Of a stretch of 64,000 nt of DNA, positions 50,617-58,112 are shown in pieces. The stretch comes from Isoptericola sp. BMS4 (lineage in GTDB: Bacteria; Actinomycetota; Actinomycetes; Actinomycetales; Cellulomonadaceae): the NCBI RefSeq assembly GCF_011634835.1, contig NZ_SIRP01000001.1, forward strand, positions 3,839,748 to 3,903,747, written 5' to 3'. The position numbers were made by a program, and so were the translations under genes. How positions within the stretch are numbered: the first letter of the stretch is position 1; every line of letters begins with the position of its first letter. Under the pieces are notes generated by a model. The model had not been told where the DNA came from. It saw only the letters and a program-made list of their open reading frames with translations, and made no database searches.

Positions 50617-51230
50617 TGGCCGCCCTCGCGCCGCCCGCGACGACGGGCGCCGCCGTGCTGCACCGGATCGGCGCCGGGCCGAAGCTGCTCGGGCTGTGCG
50701 CGTGCTCCGTCGCGCTGCTCGCGGTGCGCTCCCCCGCCGGGATCGCCGCCGCCGTCGCGGGCGTCGCCGCCCTGTACGCCCTGGCCGGCCTCGGCCCGCG
50801 CGCCCTGTGGTCGCAGGTGCGGCCGCTGCGCTGGTTCGTCCCCGCCGTCGCCGCCGTCGCCGCCGTGCAGTGGTGGCTGGTCGGGCCGCTCGCCGCCGGG
50901 GTGCTGACCACCCGGCTCGTCGTGCTGGTCGCGCTGGCCGGGCTCGTCACGCTCACCACGGCCACGACGGCCGTCCTGGGCGCGCTCGAACGGGCGCTCG
51001 GGCCGTCGCGGCGGGTCGGCGCCGACCCGGAACGGGCCGCACTCGTGCTGGCGCTGGCCGTCCGGACGGTGCCGGTGCTCGGCGCCCTGGCCACGCGCGT
51101 GCGCGAGGCGCAGCGCGCCCGCGGCCGCGAGCGCGACCTGCGGGCGTTCGCCGTGCCGCTGGTCGTCGGGGCGCTGCGGCAGGCCGACGCGCTGGGCGAG
51201 GCCCTGCGCGCCCGCGGCCTCGACGACTGA
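50616..51230 (+). CDS. bioN: Biotin ECF transporter transmembrane (T) component
   Basis: A 204-residue CbiQ-family membrane protein with four to five helices. The cytoplasmic coupling helices carry the T-component signatures: TRVREAQRARGRERDLRA and a closing ALGEALRARGLDD, both Ala-Arg-Gly type motifs that grip the ATPase. ATG overlaps the bioM stop by one base. Last gene of the operon. Its stop codon lies within the first copy of a 42-bp direct repeat. Confidence 0.93.
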   Translation: MAALAPPATTGAAVLHRIGAGPKLLGLCACSVALLAVRSPAGIAAAVAGVAALYALAGLGPRALWSQVRPLRWFVPAVAAVAAVQWWLVGPLAAGVLTTRLVVLVALAGLVTLTTATTAVLGALERALGPSRRVGADPERAALVLALAVRTVPVLGALATRVREAQRARGRERDLRAFAVPLVVGALRQADALGEALRARGLDD

Positions 51231-51496
51231 ACGGAACCGCAGACCCAGGCGTCGACAGGATCGACTGAGGCGGAGGTGCGGTGAAGGGTGGGGGCCGAGG
51301 GTGAAGCCTGCCCGTAGTGACGTGCAGGGTGGAGGCCGAGGAACGAGGCATCCGCCCGAAACAGAACGCAGGGACAGGCTGACCACCAGCACGAGGCACC
51401 CGCCCGAAACAGAACGCAGGGACAGGCTGACCACCAGCACGAGGCACCCGCCCGGAACGGAACCGCAGGCTCAGGCGCCAACAGGATCGACTGAGG
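51229..51496. repeat. 42-bp direct repeat pair bracketing a repeat array
   Basis: The sequence at 51229-51270 recurs at 51455-51496 with 38 of 42 bases identical (it ends GGATCGACTGAGG in both). The first copy covers the bioN stop. Between them is the 48-bp tandem array, whose units share parts of the same motif (GAAC-nGAAC-CGCAGG). Together this fills most of the 328-bp gap 51231-51558, which holds no gene. Confidence 0.8.
51343..51438. repeat. 48-bp tandem direct repeat, two full copies
   Basis: Units 51343-51390 and 51391-51438 differ at one base; a diverged third unit follows from 51439. They run head to tail without spacers. The unit length is a multiple of three and the frame through them is open (16-residue repeat), but I regard them as non-coding because the likely start of the next gene is at 51559. 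Confidence 0.85.
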
Positions 51497-51546
51497 TACC
51501 GGGCGGCGACGTCGGAAGTCGCGGCGACAACGCCGCGCCGAGGCAA

Positions 51547-51552
51547 TACGGT
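51547..51552 (+). promoter_or_regulatory. Predicted -10 box (TACGGT), leaderless
   Basis: TACGGT ends 6 nt before the ATG at 51559; no ribosome binding site. Confidence 0.55.
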
Positions 51553-51558
51553 GCGAGC

Positions 51559-54500
51559 ATGGCCGACGACGTCGCCCCGCCCGCCGACCCGCGCGGCACC
51601 ACCGCGGACGAGGCCGAGGGGCGCCCCGTCCTGCACGACTCGCGACGCCCGCCCCGCTGGGTGCCGCGCGTGCTGGTCATGGGCGCCGTCGCGGTCTTCG
51701 TCGCCGCGTGGACGTGGGAGGCGCTGGGCCAGCTCACGACGCTGTTCGTCTACCTGCTGATCTCGTTCTTCGTCGCGCTCGCCCTGGAGCCGGTCGTCGT
51801 GTGGCTGGTGCGGCACGGCTGGCGGCGCGGGGCCGCGGCGGCGGTGGCGCTGTTCGGCTCCGTGATCGTCGGCGTGGTCGTCCTGGCGATGTTCGGCAAC
51901 CTGTTCGTCCAGCAGCTGATCCAGCTCCTCCGCGCCCTGCCGGAGATGTACGCCCGGCTCCGGGAGACCGTCCAGGGCAGCCTCGACGTCGACCTGCCGC
52001 CGTCGGACGAGCTGGTGTCCCAGCTCGTGTCCCGGTACGGCACGGACGTCGCCTCGGGCACGGTCGCGATCGGCACCACGGTGGTCGGGCTGGTCTTCGC
52101 CGCCCTGACGATCGGCCTGGTCACCTACTACCTCATGGCGGCGGGGCCGCGGTTCCGGGCGGCCGTGTGCCGCTGGCTCAGCCCGTCCAAGCAGACCGAG
52201 GTGCTGCGCCTGTGGGAGATCACGCAGGTGAAGGTGTCGGACTTCATCAGCTCGCGCGTGGTGCTCGCCGCGCTGTCCGCGGCGTTCACCGCCGTCTTCC
52301 TCATGATCCTGCAGACGCCGTACGCGCTGCCGCTGGCGCTGTTCACGGGCGTCGTGTCCCAGTTCGTCCCGACGATCGGCACCTACATCGGCGGGGCGCT
52401 GCCCGTCGCGGTCGCCCTCACGTCGCAGGGCCTGCCGCAGGCCGTGGGCGTGCTCGCGTTCGTCATCGCGTACCAACAGCTCGAGAACCTGTACTTCTCC
52501 CCCAAGGTGTCCGCCCGGGCCCTGGAGATGAACCCGGCGGTGAGCTTCGTGGCCGTCCTCGCGTTCGGGGCGGTGTTCGGGGCGCTCGGCGCCTTCCTGG
52601 CGCTGCCGATCGCGGCCACGATCCAGGCGGTGGGCAACACCTACCTGCAGCGGCACGAGCTGGTCGAGTCCCACCTGCTGCACGACCCGGAGGCGCCGGA
52701 GAGCGGGTCCGGGGGCGGCGCGCGGCCCGCGCGGCACGCCGGGACCGGCCCGCCGCCAACCGTCGTGCCGCGCGCGAGGCCGCCCGCACCGTGGACCGGC
52801 GCCACCAGGACGGCGTCGAGTGAGCACGCGCCGGGCGCATCTCGGCGCGTGGGCGCGATTGCGTCGGCAGCCACCACGCGGCACCATCACCTCGTGAATC
52901 CCGCCGGACAGGCCGCACCTCTCCGCACGCCGAGAGCCGTCGGCGCCGCCCTGCTGCTGGTGCTCGCGCTGGTGGTCACGATCGCGGCGACGACGGCCGC
53001 CCGCGCCGCCGCGCCGCTGACGGAGCTGGACGGCGAGATCACGGACGTCGCGGGCGTCCTCGGCGACGACCGGGCGGAGGTCCAGGAGTCCCTCGACCGG
53101 CTCGCCGACGAGACGCCGTACCAGCTCTTCGTCGTCTTCGTCGACACGTTCGACGGGTCCTCCGGCCGCGACTGGGCGAACGCCACGGCCAACCGGGCCG
53201 CGCTCGGCGCGGACGACCTCCTCCTCGCCGTCGCCGTCGAGGACGGCCTGTACGGGCTGTCGGTCGACTCCGGCGTCGGGCTGAGCGACGCCCGGCTCGA
53301 CGCCGTGGAGTCCGCCGCGGAGGACGAGCTGCGCGACGGCGACTGGGGCGGCGCGGTCGTCGCGGCGGTCGACGCGGCGCTCGGGGACGGCGGGACGAGC
53401 GGCGGCCCCGGCGGCCTCCTCGTCGTCCTGGTCGTCGCGGTCCTCGTGGGTGCCGGCTGGCTCTGGCTGCGGGCGCGACGGCGACGCGCGACGACGTCCG
53501 GGGGCGGCGGGCCGGCGACGGTCGGCCGGCACGGGGTGGCGCACGCCGGCGCCGAGCCGGTCGAGGACCCGCTGGACGCGCTCGACCTCGACGAGCTCGC
53601 CCGGCGCGCCGGCACCGCACTCGTCGCCGTCGACGACGCCGTCCGCACGGGCGAGCAGGAGCTCGCGTTCGCCCGGGCGGAGTTCGGCGACGACGCCACG
53701 CGCGACCTCGCCGCGGCGCTGCGCGCGGCACGCGAGGACGCGACCGCAGCGTTCCACAGCCAGCAGGAGCTCGACGACACGGGCGGGACGCCCGCGCGGC
53801 ACGGTGCCGACGACGCCCGCCGCCGGACCCTGCTGCGCGAGATCCTCACCCGCTGCGAGCGCGCGACCGAGACCCTGGAGGCGCAGGTCGCGGCGCTCGA
53901 CGACCTGCGGGACCTGCACGACCGGGCCCCCGAGCTGCTGACCGCGACGCTGGAGCGTGCCGACGAGGTCGCCGACCGCGTCGAGGTGGCCCGCGAGCGC
54001 CTCGCGACCCTCGCCGCCACCTACCCGGCGTCCGCGCTCGGGTCCGTGCGCGGCAACCCCGACCAGGCGGGCGCCCTCGTCTCCCAGGCGCGCGACGCCG
54101 TCACCGCGGGCCGCGGCGCCCTGGACGAGCGCACGCGCACCAGCGCGGTGGGGCACCTGCGCACCGCGCGCTACGCGCTGGAGCAGGCGACCGTGCTGCT
54201 CGACGCCGTCGAGCGGGCCGGCGGCGACCTCGCGTCCGCGGGCTCCGACCTCGTCAAGGGCATCGCCTCGATCAGCCAGGACATCTCCGACGCCGGCCGC
54301 CTCAGCCTTCCCGAGGACGCCGGCCCCGCGGCGGTGGGCGCCGTCGAGGCCGCGGTGGCCGAGGCACGCGCTGCCGTCGACCAGGCGCGCGACGCGCAGC
54401 GCGGCGGCGACCCCCTGGCCGCCGTGCACCGGCTCACCGCCGCGGAGGCGTCGCTGGACGCCGCCCTGGCCCCCGCACGGCAGCGCGCCGAGGCCGACGC

Positions 54501-55017
54501 CCGCGCGAACGCGCTGCTGCGCGACGTGCTCGGCCGCGTGGACGCCCAGGTCGCCGCCACCCAGGACTACGTGTCGACCCGGCGCGGCGCCGTCGGCCCG
54601 CAGGCGCGCACCCGGCTGGCGGAGGCCGTCCGCCTCGCCGACGAGGCCCGCCGCCTGCGGCCGCAGGACCCCGCGGCCGCGCTCGACGCCGCACGGCGCG
54701 CCGAGGGCCGCGCCCGCGCCGCCGCGGACCTCGCGCGGCAGGACACCGCGACCTGGGAGATGCGGCAGGGCGGCTCCGGCAGCGGCACGACCGGGATGGT
54801 GCTCGGCGGGATCCTGCTCGACACCGTCCTGCGGTCCTCCGGGCGCGGCTCGCGCCGGCGGCGGTCGCGCGGCATGCCCGCCGGTCTCGGCGGGTTCGGC
54901 CTCGGCGGCTCCGGGGGCGCCCGCGGCGGCCACCGCGCCGGGCGGGGCTCCCGGCGGTCCGGCGGGCGCGGGAACCGGACGGGGCGCGGCGGACGTTCCC
55001 GGGGTGGGCGGTTCTGA
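51559..55017 (+). CDS. AI-2E family transporter reading in frame into a TPM-domain protein
   Basis: An unbroken frame of 1152 codons. Residues 1-385 are an AI-2E (PF01594) exporter-like membrane protein with about eight helices: WTWEALGQLTTLFVYLLISFFVALALEPVVVWL, LPEMYARLRETV, VSQFVPTIGTYIGGALPVAV and LPIAATIQAVGNTYLQRHEL. After a Gly/Pro/Ala linker and a second signal-like helix near 450-475 comes a TPM domain (PF04536) with VFVDTFDGSSGRDWAN and LLAVAVEDGLYGLSVDSGVGL, a membrane helix, long coiled-coil helices and a Gly/Arg-rich tail. It may be one fusion or two genes missing a stop; a TGA in another frame occurs at 52821-52823. Start set by the leaderless -10 box. Confidence 0.7.
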   Translation: MADDVAPPADPRGTTADEAEGRPVLHDSRRPPRWVPRVLVMGAVAVFVAAWTWEALGQLTTLFVYLLISFFVALALEPVVVWLVRHGWRRGAAAAVALFGSVIVGVVVLAMFGNLFVQQLIQLLRALPEMYARLRETVQGSLDVDLPPSDELVSQLVSRYGTDVASGTVAIGTTVVGLVFAALTIGLVTYYLMAAGPRFRAAVCRWLSPSKQTEVLRLWEITQVKVSDFISSRVVLAALSAAFTAVFLMILQTPYALPLALFTGVVSQFVPTIGTYIGGALPVAVALTSQGLPQAVGVLAFVIAYQQLENLYFSPKVSARALEMNPAVSFVAVLAFGAVFGALGAFLALPIAATIQAVGNTYLQRHELVESHLLHDPEAPESGSGGGARPARHAGTGPPPTVVPRARPPAPWTGATRTASSEHAPGASRRVGAIASAATTRHHHLVNPAGQAAPLRTPRAVGAALLLVLALVVTIAATTAARAAAPLTELDGEITDVAGVLGDDRAEVQESLDRLADETPYQLFVVFVDTFDGSSGRDWANATANRAALGADDLLLAVAVEDGLYGLSVDSGVGLSDARLDAVESAAEDELRDGDWGGAVVAAVDAALGDGGTSGGPGGLLVVLVVAVLVGAGWLWLRARRRRATTSGGGGPATVGRHGVAHAGAEPVEDPLDALDLDELARRAGTALVAVDDAVRTGEQELAFARAEFGDDATRDLAAALRAAREDATAAFHSQQELDDTGGTPARHGADDARRRTLLREILTRCERATETLEAQVAALDDLRDLHDRAPELLTATLERADEVADRVEVARERLATLAATYPASALGSVRGNPDQAGALVSQARDAVTAGRGALDERTRTSAVGHLRTARYALEQATVLLDAVERAGGDLASAGSDLVKGIASISQDISDAGRLSLPEDAGPAAVGAVEAAVAEARAAVDQARDAQRGGDPLAAVHRLTAAEASLDAALAPARQRAEADARANALLRDVLGRVDAQVAATQDYVSTRRGAVGPQARTRLAEAVRLADEARRLRPQDPAAALDAARRAEGRARAAADLARQDTATWEMRQGGSGSGTTGMVLGGILLDTVLRSSGRGSRRRRSRGMPAGLGGFGLGGSGGARGGHRAGRGSRRSGGRGNRTGRGGRSRGGRF
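52882..52887 (+). promoter_or_regulatory. Predicted internal -10 box (CACCAT)
   Basis: CACCAT ends 6 nt before an in-frame GTG at 52894 that opens a normal signal peptide; this supports separate expression of the TPM part. Confidence 0.35.
52894..55017 (+). CDS. TPM-domain protein, alternative internal start
   Basis: The TPM half as a separate 707-residue product. From the GTG it has a classic signal peptide (TPRAVGAALLLVLALVVTIAATTAARAAA), then the TPM domain (about 35-170), a transmembrane helix (about 175-195: LLVVLVVAVLVGAGWLWL), long Ala/Arg/Glu-rich helices likely to form coiled coils (about 220-590) and a Gly/Arg tail (RRSRGMPAGLGGFGLGGSGG). This layout is what most actinobacterial TPM proteins look like as stand-alone genes. 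Followed by pspA 70 bp downstream, a known pairing in membrane-stress systems. Nested in the longer frame above. Confidence 0.55.
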   Translation: MNPAGQAAPLRTPRAVGAALLLVLALVVTIAATTAARAAAPLTELDGEITDVAGVLGDDRAEVQESLDRLADETPYQLFVVFVDTFDGSSGRDWANATANRAALGADDLLLAVAVEDGLYGLSVDSGVGLSDARLDAVESAAEDELRDGDWGGAVVAAVDAALGDGGTSGGPGGLLVVLVVAVLVGAGWLWLRARRRRATTSGGGGPATVGRHGVAHAGAEPVEDPLDALDLDELARRAGTALVAVDDAVRTGEQELAFARAEFGDDATRDLAAALRAAREDATAAFHSQQELDDTGGTPARHGADDARRRTLLREILTRCERATETLEAQVAALDDLRDLHDRAPELLTATLERADEVADRVEVARERLATLAATYPASALGSVRGNPDQAGALVSQARDAVTAGRGALDERTRTSAVGHLRTARYALEQATVLLDAVERAGGDLASAGSDLVKGIASISQDISDAGRLSLPEDAGPAAVGAVEAAVAEARAAVDQARDAQRGGDPLAAVHRLTAAEASLDAALAPARQRAEADARANALLRDVLGRVDAQVAATQDYVSTRRGAVGPQARTRLAEAVRLADEARRLRPQDPAAALDAARRAEGRARAAADLARQDTATWEMRQGGSGSGTTGMVLGGILLDTVLRSSGRGSRRRRSRGMPAGLGGFGLGGSGGARGGHRAGRGSRRSGGRGNRTGRGGRSRGGRF

Positions 55018-55087
55018 CCACGGCGGCCCCGCCGGCCGGGACGACGTCCCCACGACGACTGTGACCAGGTGGAAGGAAGCACGAACC

Positions 55088-55843
55088 ATGACCCAGAAGC
55101 AGAGCATCCTCGGACGGATCAGCCAGCTCGCGAAGGCGAACATCAACGCCCTGCTGGACCGGGCCGAGGACCCGCAGAAGATGCTGGACCAGCTCGTGCG
55201 CGACTACACCAACAACATCGCGGAGGCCGAGCAGGCGATCGCGCAGACGATCGGCAACCTGCGGCTCGCGGAGCAGGACTACCACGAGGACGTCGAGTCG
55301 GTGCGCGAGTGGGGCGCCAAGGCGCTCGCGGCGTCGCGCAAGGCCGACGAGTACCGCGCGGCGGGCAACTCGAGCGAGGCCGACCGGTTCGACCAGCTCA
55401 CCAAGATCGCGCTGCGCAAGCAGATGGACCACGAGTCCGAGGCCAAGCAGGCGCAGCCGATGATCGAGTCGCAGCGCGCGACCGTCGAGCAGCTCAAGAC
55501 GGGCCTGGCCGCGATGAAGGACAAGCTGGTCCAGCTCAAGTCGAAGCGTGACCAGCTCGTCGCCCGGCAGAAGGCCGCCGAGGCGCAGCAGACGGTGCAG
55601 GGCGCCATCGCCTCGATCAACGTCCTGGACCCCACGAGCGAGCTGTCCCGCTTCGAGGAGACGGTGCGCCGCGAGGAGGCGCTCGCGATGGGCCAGGCCG
55701 AGATCGCCGCGTCGTCGCTCGAGTCGCAGTTCGCCGAGCTCGAGTCGGCGGGCGAGGAGCTCGAGCTCGAGGCCCGGCTCGCCGCGCTGAAGTCCGGCAA
55801 CGCCCCCGCCCCCCAGATCGCCCCGTCCTCCGACGAGGCCTGA
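55088..55843 (+). CDS. pspA: PspA/IM30 family membrane-stress protein
   Basis: A 251-residue, almost entirely helical coiled-coil protein of the ESCRT-III-like PspA/Vipp1 family, which binds stressed membranes from the inside. Visible: SILGRISQLAKANINALLDRAEDPQKMLDQLVRDYTNNIAEAEQAIAQTIG at the N-terminus, long heptad helices through 200 and AEIAASSLESQFAELESAGEELELEARLAALK near the end. AAGGAAG sits about 9 nt before the ATG. The upstream TPM protein is its probable membrane partner. Confidence 0.93.
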   Translation: MTQKQSILGRISQLAKANINALLDRAEDPQKMLDQLVRDYTNNIAEAEQAIAQTIGNLRLAEQDYHEDVESVREWGAKALAASRKADEYRAAGNSSEADRFDQLTKIALRKQMDHESEAKQAQPMIESQRATVEQLKTGLAAMKDKLVQLKSKRDQLVARQKAAEAQQTVQGAIASINVLDPTSELSRFEETVRREEALAMGQAEIAASSLESQFAELESAGEELELEARLAALKSGNAPAPQIAPSSDEA

Positions 55844-55855
55844 CCGCCGCGAGGC

Positions 55856-55888
55856 GGCGCGCTCGCCCCGGCCAGCGGGGAGCGCGCC
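55856..55888 (+). terminator. Terminator hairpin after pspA
   Basis: GC-rich stem GGCGCGCT-CCCC / GGGG-AGCGCGCC with a 2-nt bulge and 7-nt loop, 13 nt after the pspA stop. Confidence 0.65.
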
Positions 55889-55900
55889 CCCTCGGGCGGA

Positions 55901-55906
55901 TACCCT
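55901..55906 (+). promoter_or_regulatory. Predicted -10 box (TACCCT), leaderless
   Basis: TACCCT ends 6 nt before the ATG of the NYN gene, which lacks a ribosome site. Confidence 0.55.
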
Positions 55907-55912
55907 GAGCCC

Positions 55913-56539
55913 ATGACCCCCTCCTTCGCCGGCCCGACGCCGTCGGCGTCCGCTGTTCCCCCGCCGTCGTCCCCGCACGCCTCCGCACGGCGGACGTACC
56001 TGCTGGTCGACGGGGAGAACATCGACGCGACGCTCGGCATGAACGTGCTGAACCGGCGTCCCAACCCGGAGGAGCGGCCCCGCTGGGACCGGATCTCCGC
56101 CTTCGCGCAGAAGCTGTGGGACCAGGACGTCGTCCCGCTGTTCTTCCTCAACGCCAGCAGCGGCCAGATGCCGATGCCGTTCATCCAGGCGCTTCTCGCC
56201 ATGGGCTACCGGCCCATCCCGCTGTCGTCGTCGGGCACGGAGAAGGTCGTCGACGTCGGTATCCAGCGCACGCTGGAGGCGCTCGCCGAGCGCGACGGTG
56301 ACGTGCTGCTCGCCAGCCACGACGGCGACTTCCTGCCGCAGATCACCGAGCTGCTCGGCCACGACCGCCGGGTCGGGCTGCTGGCGTTCCGCGAGTTCGT
56401 CAACGCGCAGTTCAGCCAGCTCGCCGAGCAGGGGCTGGAGATGTTCGACCTCGAGGGCGACGCCGACGCCTTCACGACGCCGCTGCCGCGCGTGCGGATC
56501 ATCCCCCTCGACGAGTTCGACCCGCTGCGCTACCTCTGA
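55913..56539 (+). CDS. NYN-domain (PIN-like) predicted ribonuclease
   Basis: A 208-residue protein whose residues 27-170 form a NYN/LabA domain: YLLVDGENIDATLG (first Asp), SSGTEKVVDVGIQRTLEALAERDGDVLLASHDGDFLPQITELLGHDRRVGLLAF, with the acidic residues D34, D119 and D134/D136 expected at a metal-dependent RNase centre. A Pro/Ser-rich N-terminus and a C-terminal tail (PRVRIIPLDEFDPLRYL) flank it. Leaderless start. Overlaps the convergent membrane protein gene by 10 bp. Confidence 0.9.
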   Translation: MTPSFAGPTPSASAVPPPSSPHASARRTYLLVDGENIDATLGMNVLNRRPNPEERPRWDRISAFAQKLWDQDVVPLFFLNASSGQMPMPFIQALLAMGYRPIPLSSSGTEKVVDVGIQRTLEALAERDGDVLLASHDGDFLPQITELLGHDRRVGLLAFREFVNAQFSQLAEQGLEMFDLEGDADAFTTPLPRVRIIPLDEFDPLRYL

Positions 56540-57948
56540 GCGGCCGGGGCGGGCGGCTCGTCCGCCCCGGACCCGCCGGGCACCCGTGCCAGGCGGGACG
56601 CGGCCGAGATCCCCCACAGCGCGAGCCCGGCGCCGAGCACCACGAGGACCAGCGCGACCCACGCGAAGCCCGTGACGACCACGACGAGCGCCGCGAGCAC
56701 GGCGACGACGACGCGCAGCAGGTCGGCGCGGGCCGCGACCCAGCGCGGCAGCCGTCCGTCGCGCCCGGTGGCGGTGCGCACCCAGGGGTACCGCCGGGCG
56801 GCGGTGTCGAGCCAGCGGGGGCTCCCGACGAGGAGCGCGGCGACCACGCCCCCGGCCGCGACGATGCCGACCAGCCAGAAGATGTCGTGCAGGCCGCCGG
56901 AGACGGTGTCGAACAGCACGCCGGCGACGTGGCGGCCGTCGGGCTGGCGCGCCACGTCGACCACGAGGCCGCGCAGCTGCCCGATCAGCGCCGTCGTGAG
57001 CAGCAGGCCCGCCAGGACCCCGAGGCCGAGCTGCACGGCGCCGCGGCGGGTGCTCGGCGCGACGGCCAGGGTCGCGGCGGCGAGCAGCACCGTCACCAGG
57101 ACGAGAGCGACCACGGCCCGGTCGGCGACGCGCACGGACTGCTGGACGGTGTCGAACACCTCCCGGTCCATGAGGCGCACCTGGCCGGCATCCGCCGGGA
57201 TCTGCTCGCCCAGAGCCTCGGAGAGCTGGGCGCGCGCGTCGTCGGCGCGCTCGGAGATCACGTCGGGCAGGGTCACGTCCGGCAGCAGGTCACCGAACTC
57301 GCCCACCACCTCGCGCAGCGCGTCCCCGACGATCGGGAGCGTGTCGAGCATGAGCGCGTCGTCGGTGAGGTAGACGTTCGGGTAGTCGGCGACGTCGCCC
57401 CGGGCGAGGCCCATCGCGCCCGCGTGCGCCCGCTCGACGAGCAGGGGAAGCCGCTCGACGAACGCGTCCGAGTGCACGAGGCGGTCCACGATCGTCTCGA
57501 CCCGCCCCTCGAGGCGGTCGACGACGACCGGTGTCAGCGCCGCGAGCGACGGCCGGTCGACGCGGTCCAGGAGGCCCTCGAGCAGCGGGCGGTCGACGTC
57601 GGCCAGCCGCCCGGCCACCGCACCGGCGACGACCTCGTCGAGCTGTTCGAGCCGGGTGGAGACCCGCGTGTCGAGGTCGAGGACGACGAGGGTCTGCTCG
57701 CTGACCGTCTCGCTCAGCGCGTCGTAGAAGGCGGGGTCGTCCAGCACGGGCTCGACGGTGGCCATGAACCGGTCGGTGTCGAGGACGGTGCGGTGCGCCC
57801 ACAGGGCCACCGAGGACCCGACGAACAGGAGGGTGGTGACCACCACGAGCACCCCCGCGACCCAGCGGCGCACCAGGTGCCGCCGGGGCCGGGCGGCGCT
57901 CCCCGCGCCCCGCGGCGCCTCTCCCTGCGTGCCCTGTGCCTGTGCCAC
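56530..57948 (-). CDS. Conserved multi-pass membrane protein, unknown function
   Basis: A 472-residue protein. One membrane helix near 25-48 (WVAGVLVVVTTLLFVGSSVAL), an extracellular region of about 230 residues beginning HRTVLDTDRFMATVEPVLDDPAFYDALSETV and containing IVDRLVHSDAFVERLPLLVERAH, then four to five C-terminal helices. The early wording is typical of an uncharacterised actinobacterial membrane family; no enzymatic motif is visible. The GTG at 57948 is chosen for GGGAGG about 8 nt upstream. Divergent from the two-component operon. Confidence 0.8.
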   Translation of the reverse strand: MAQAQGTQGEAPRGAGSAARPRRHLVRRWVAGVLVVVTTLLFVGSSVALWAHRTVLDTDRFMATVEPVLDDPAFYDALSETVSEQTLVVLDLDTRVSTRLEQLDEVVAGAVAGRLADVDRPLLEGLLDRVDRPSLAALTPVVVDRLEGRVETIVDRLVHSDAFVERLPLLVERAHAGAMGLARGDVADYPNVYLTDDALMLDTLPIVGDALREVVGEFGDLLPDVTLPDVISERADDARAQLSEALGEQIPADAGQVRLMDREVFDTVQQSVRVADRAVVALVLVTVLLAAATLAVAPSTRRGAVQLGLGVLAGLLLTTALIGQLRGLVVDVARQPDGRHVAGVLFDTVSGGLHDIFWLVGIVAAGGVVAALLVGSPRWLDTAARRYPWVRTATGRDGRLPRWVAARADLLRVVVAVLAALVVVVTGFAWVALVLVVLGAGLALWGISAASRLARVPGGSGADEPPAPAAQR

Positions 57949-58099
57949 GCGCGACGTCCTCCCTGCGTACCCGACGAGCACCGCGGATCCGCGGACGCTG
58001 CCGAGTGTAGGGAGGCGGGGGGCGTCGCGCCCGGCGAGCGGGGGCGGACGTCCAGGGAACGTCCGAGGCTTCTCCCAGGCGCCTCTCAGGCCTGCGTCC

Positions 58100-58105
58100 C
58101 ACACT
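58100..58105 (+). promoter_or_regulatory. Predicted -10 box (CACACT), leaderless response regulator
   Basis: CACACT ends 7 nt before the ATG at 58113, and no ribosome site is present. Confidence 0.4.
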
Positions 58106-58112
58106 GGACGAC

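Noticed and set aside
51343-51438. Tandem repeats as a CRISPR array
   Set aside because: Units are contiguous, 48 bp, without unique spacers, and no cas genes are present.
51301-51558. Extension of the AI-2E protein upstream through the repeats
   Set aside because: The frame is open, but the sequence is repetitive and non-conserved, and a -10 box with leaderless spacing marks the ATG at 51559.
50953-55146. Minus-strand open frame of 1397 codons opposite bioN, AI-2E/TPM and pspA
   Set aside because: Composition is that of a complementary-strand shadow; the plus-strand proteins have clear domains.
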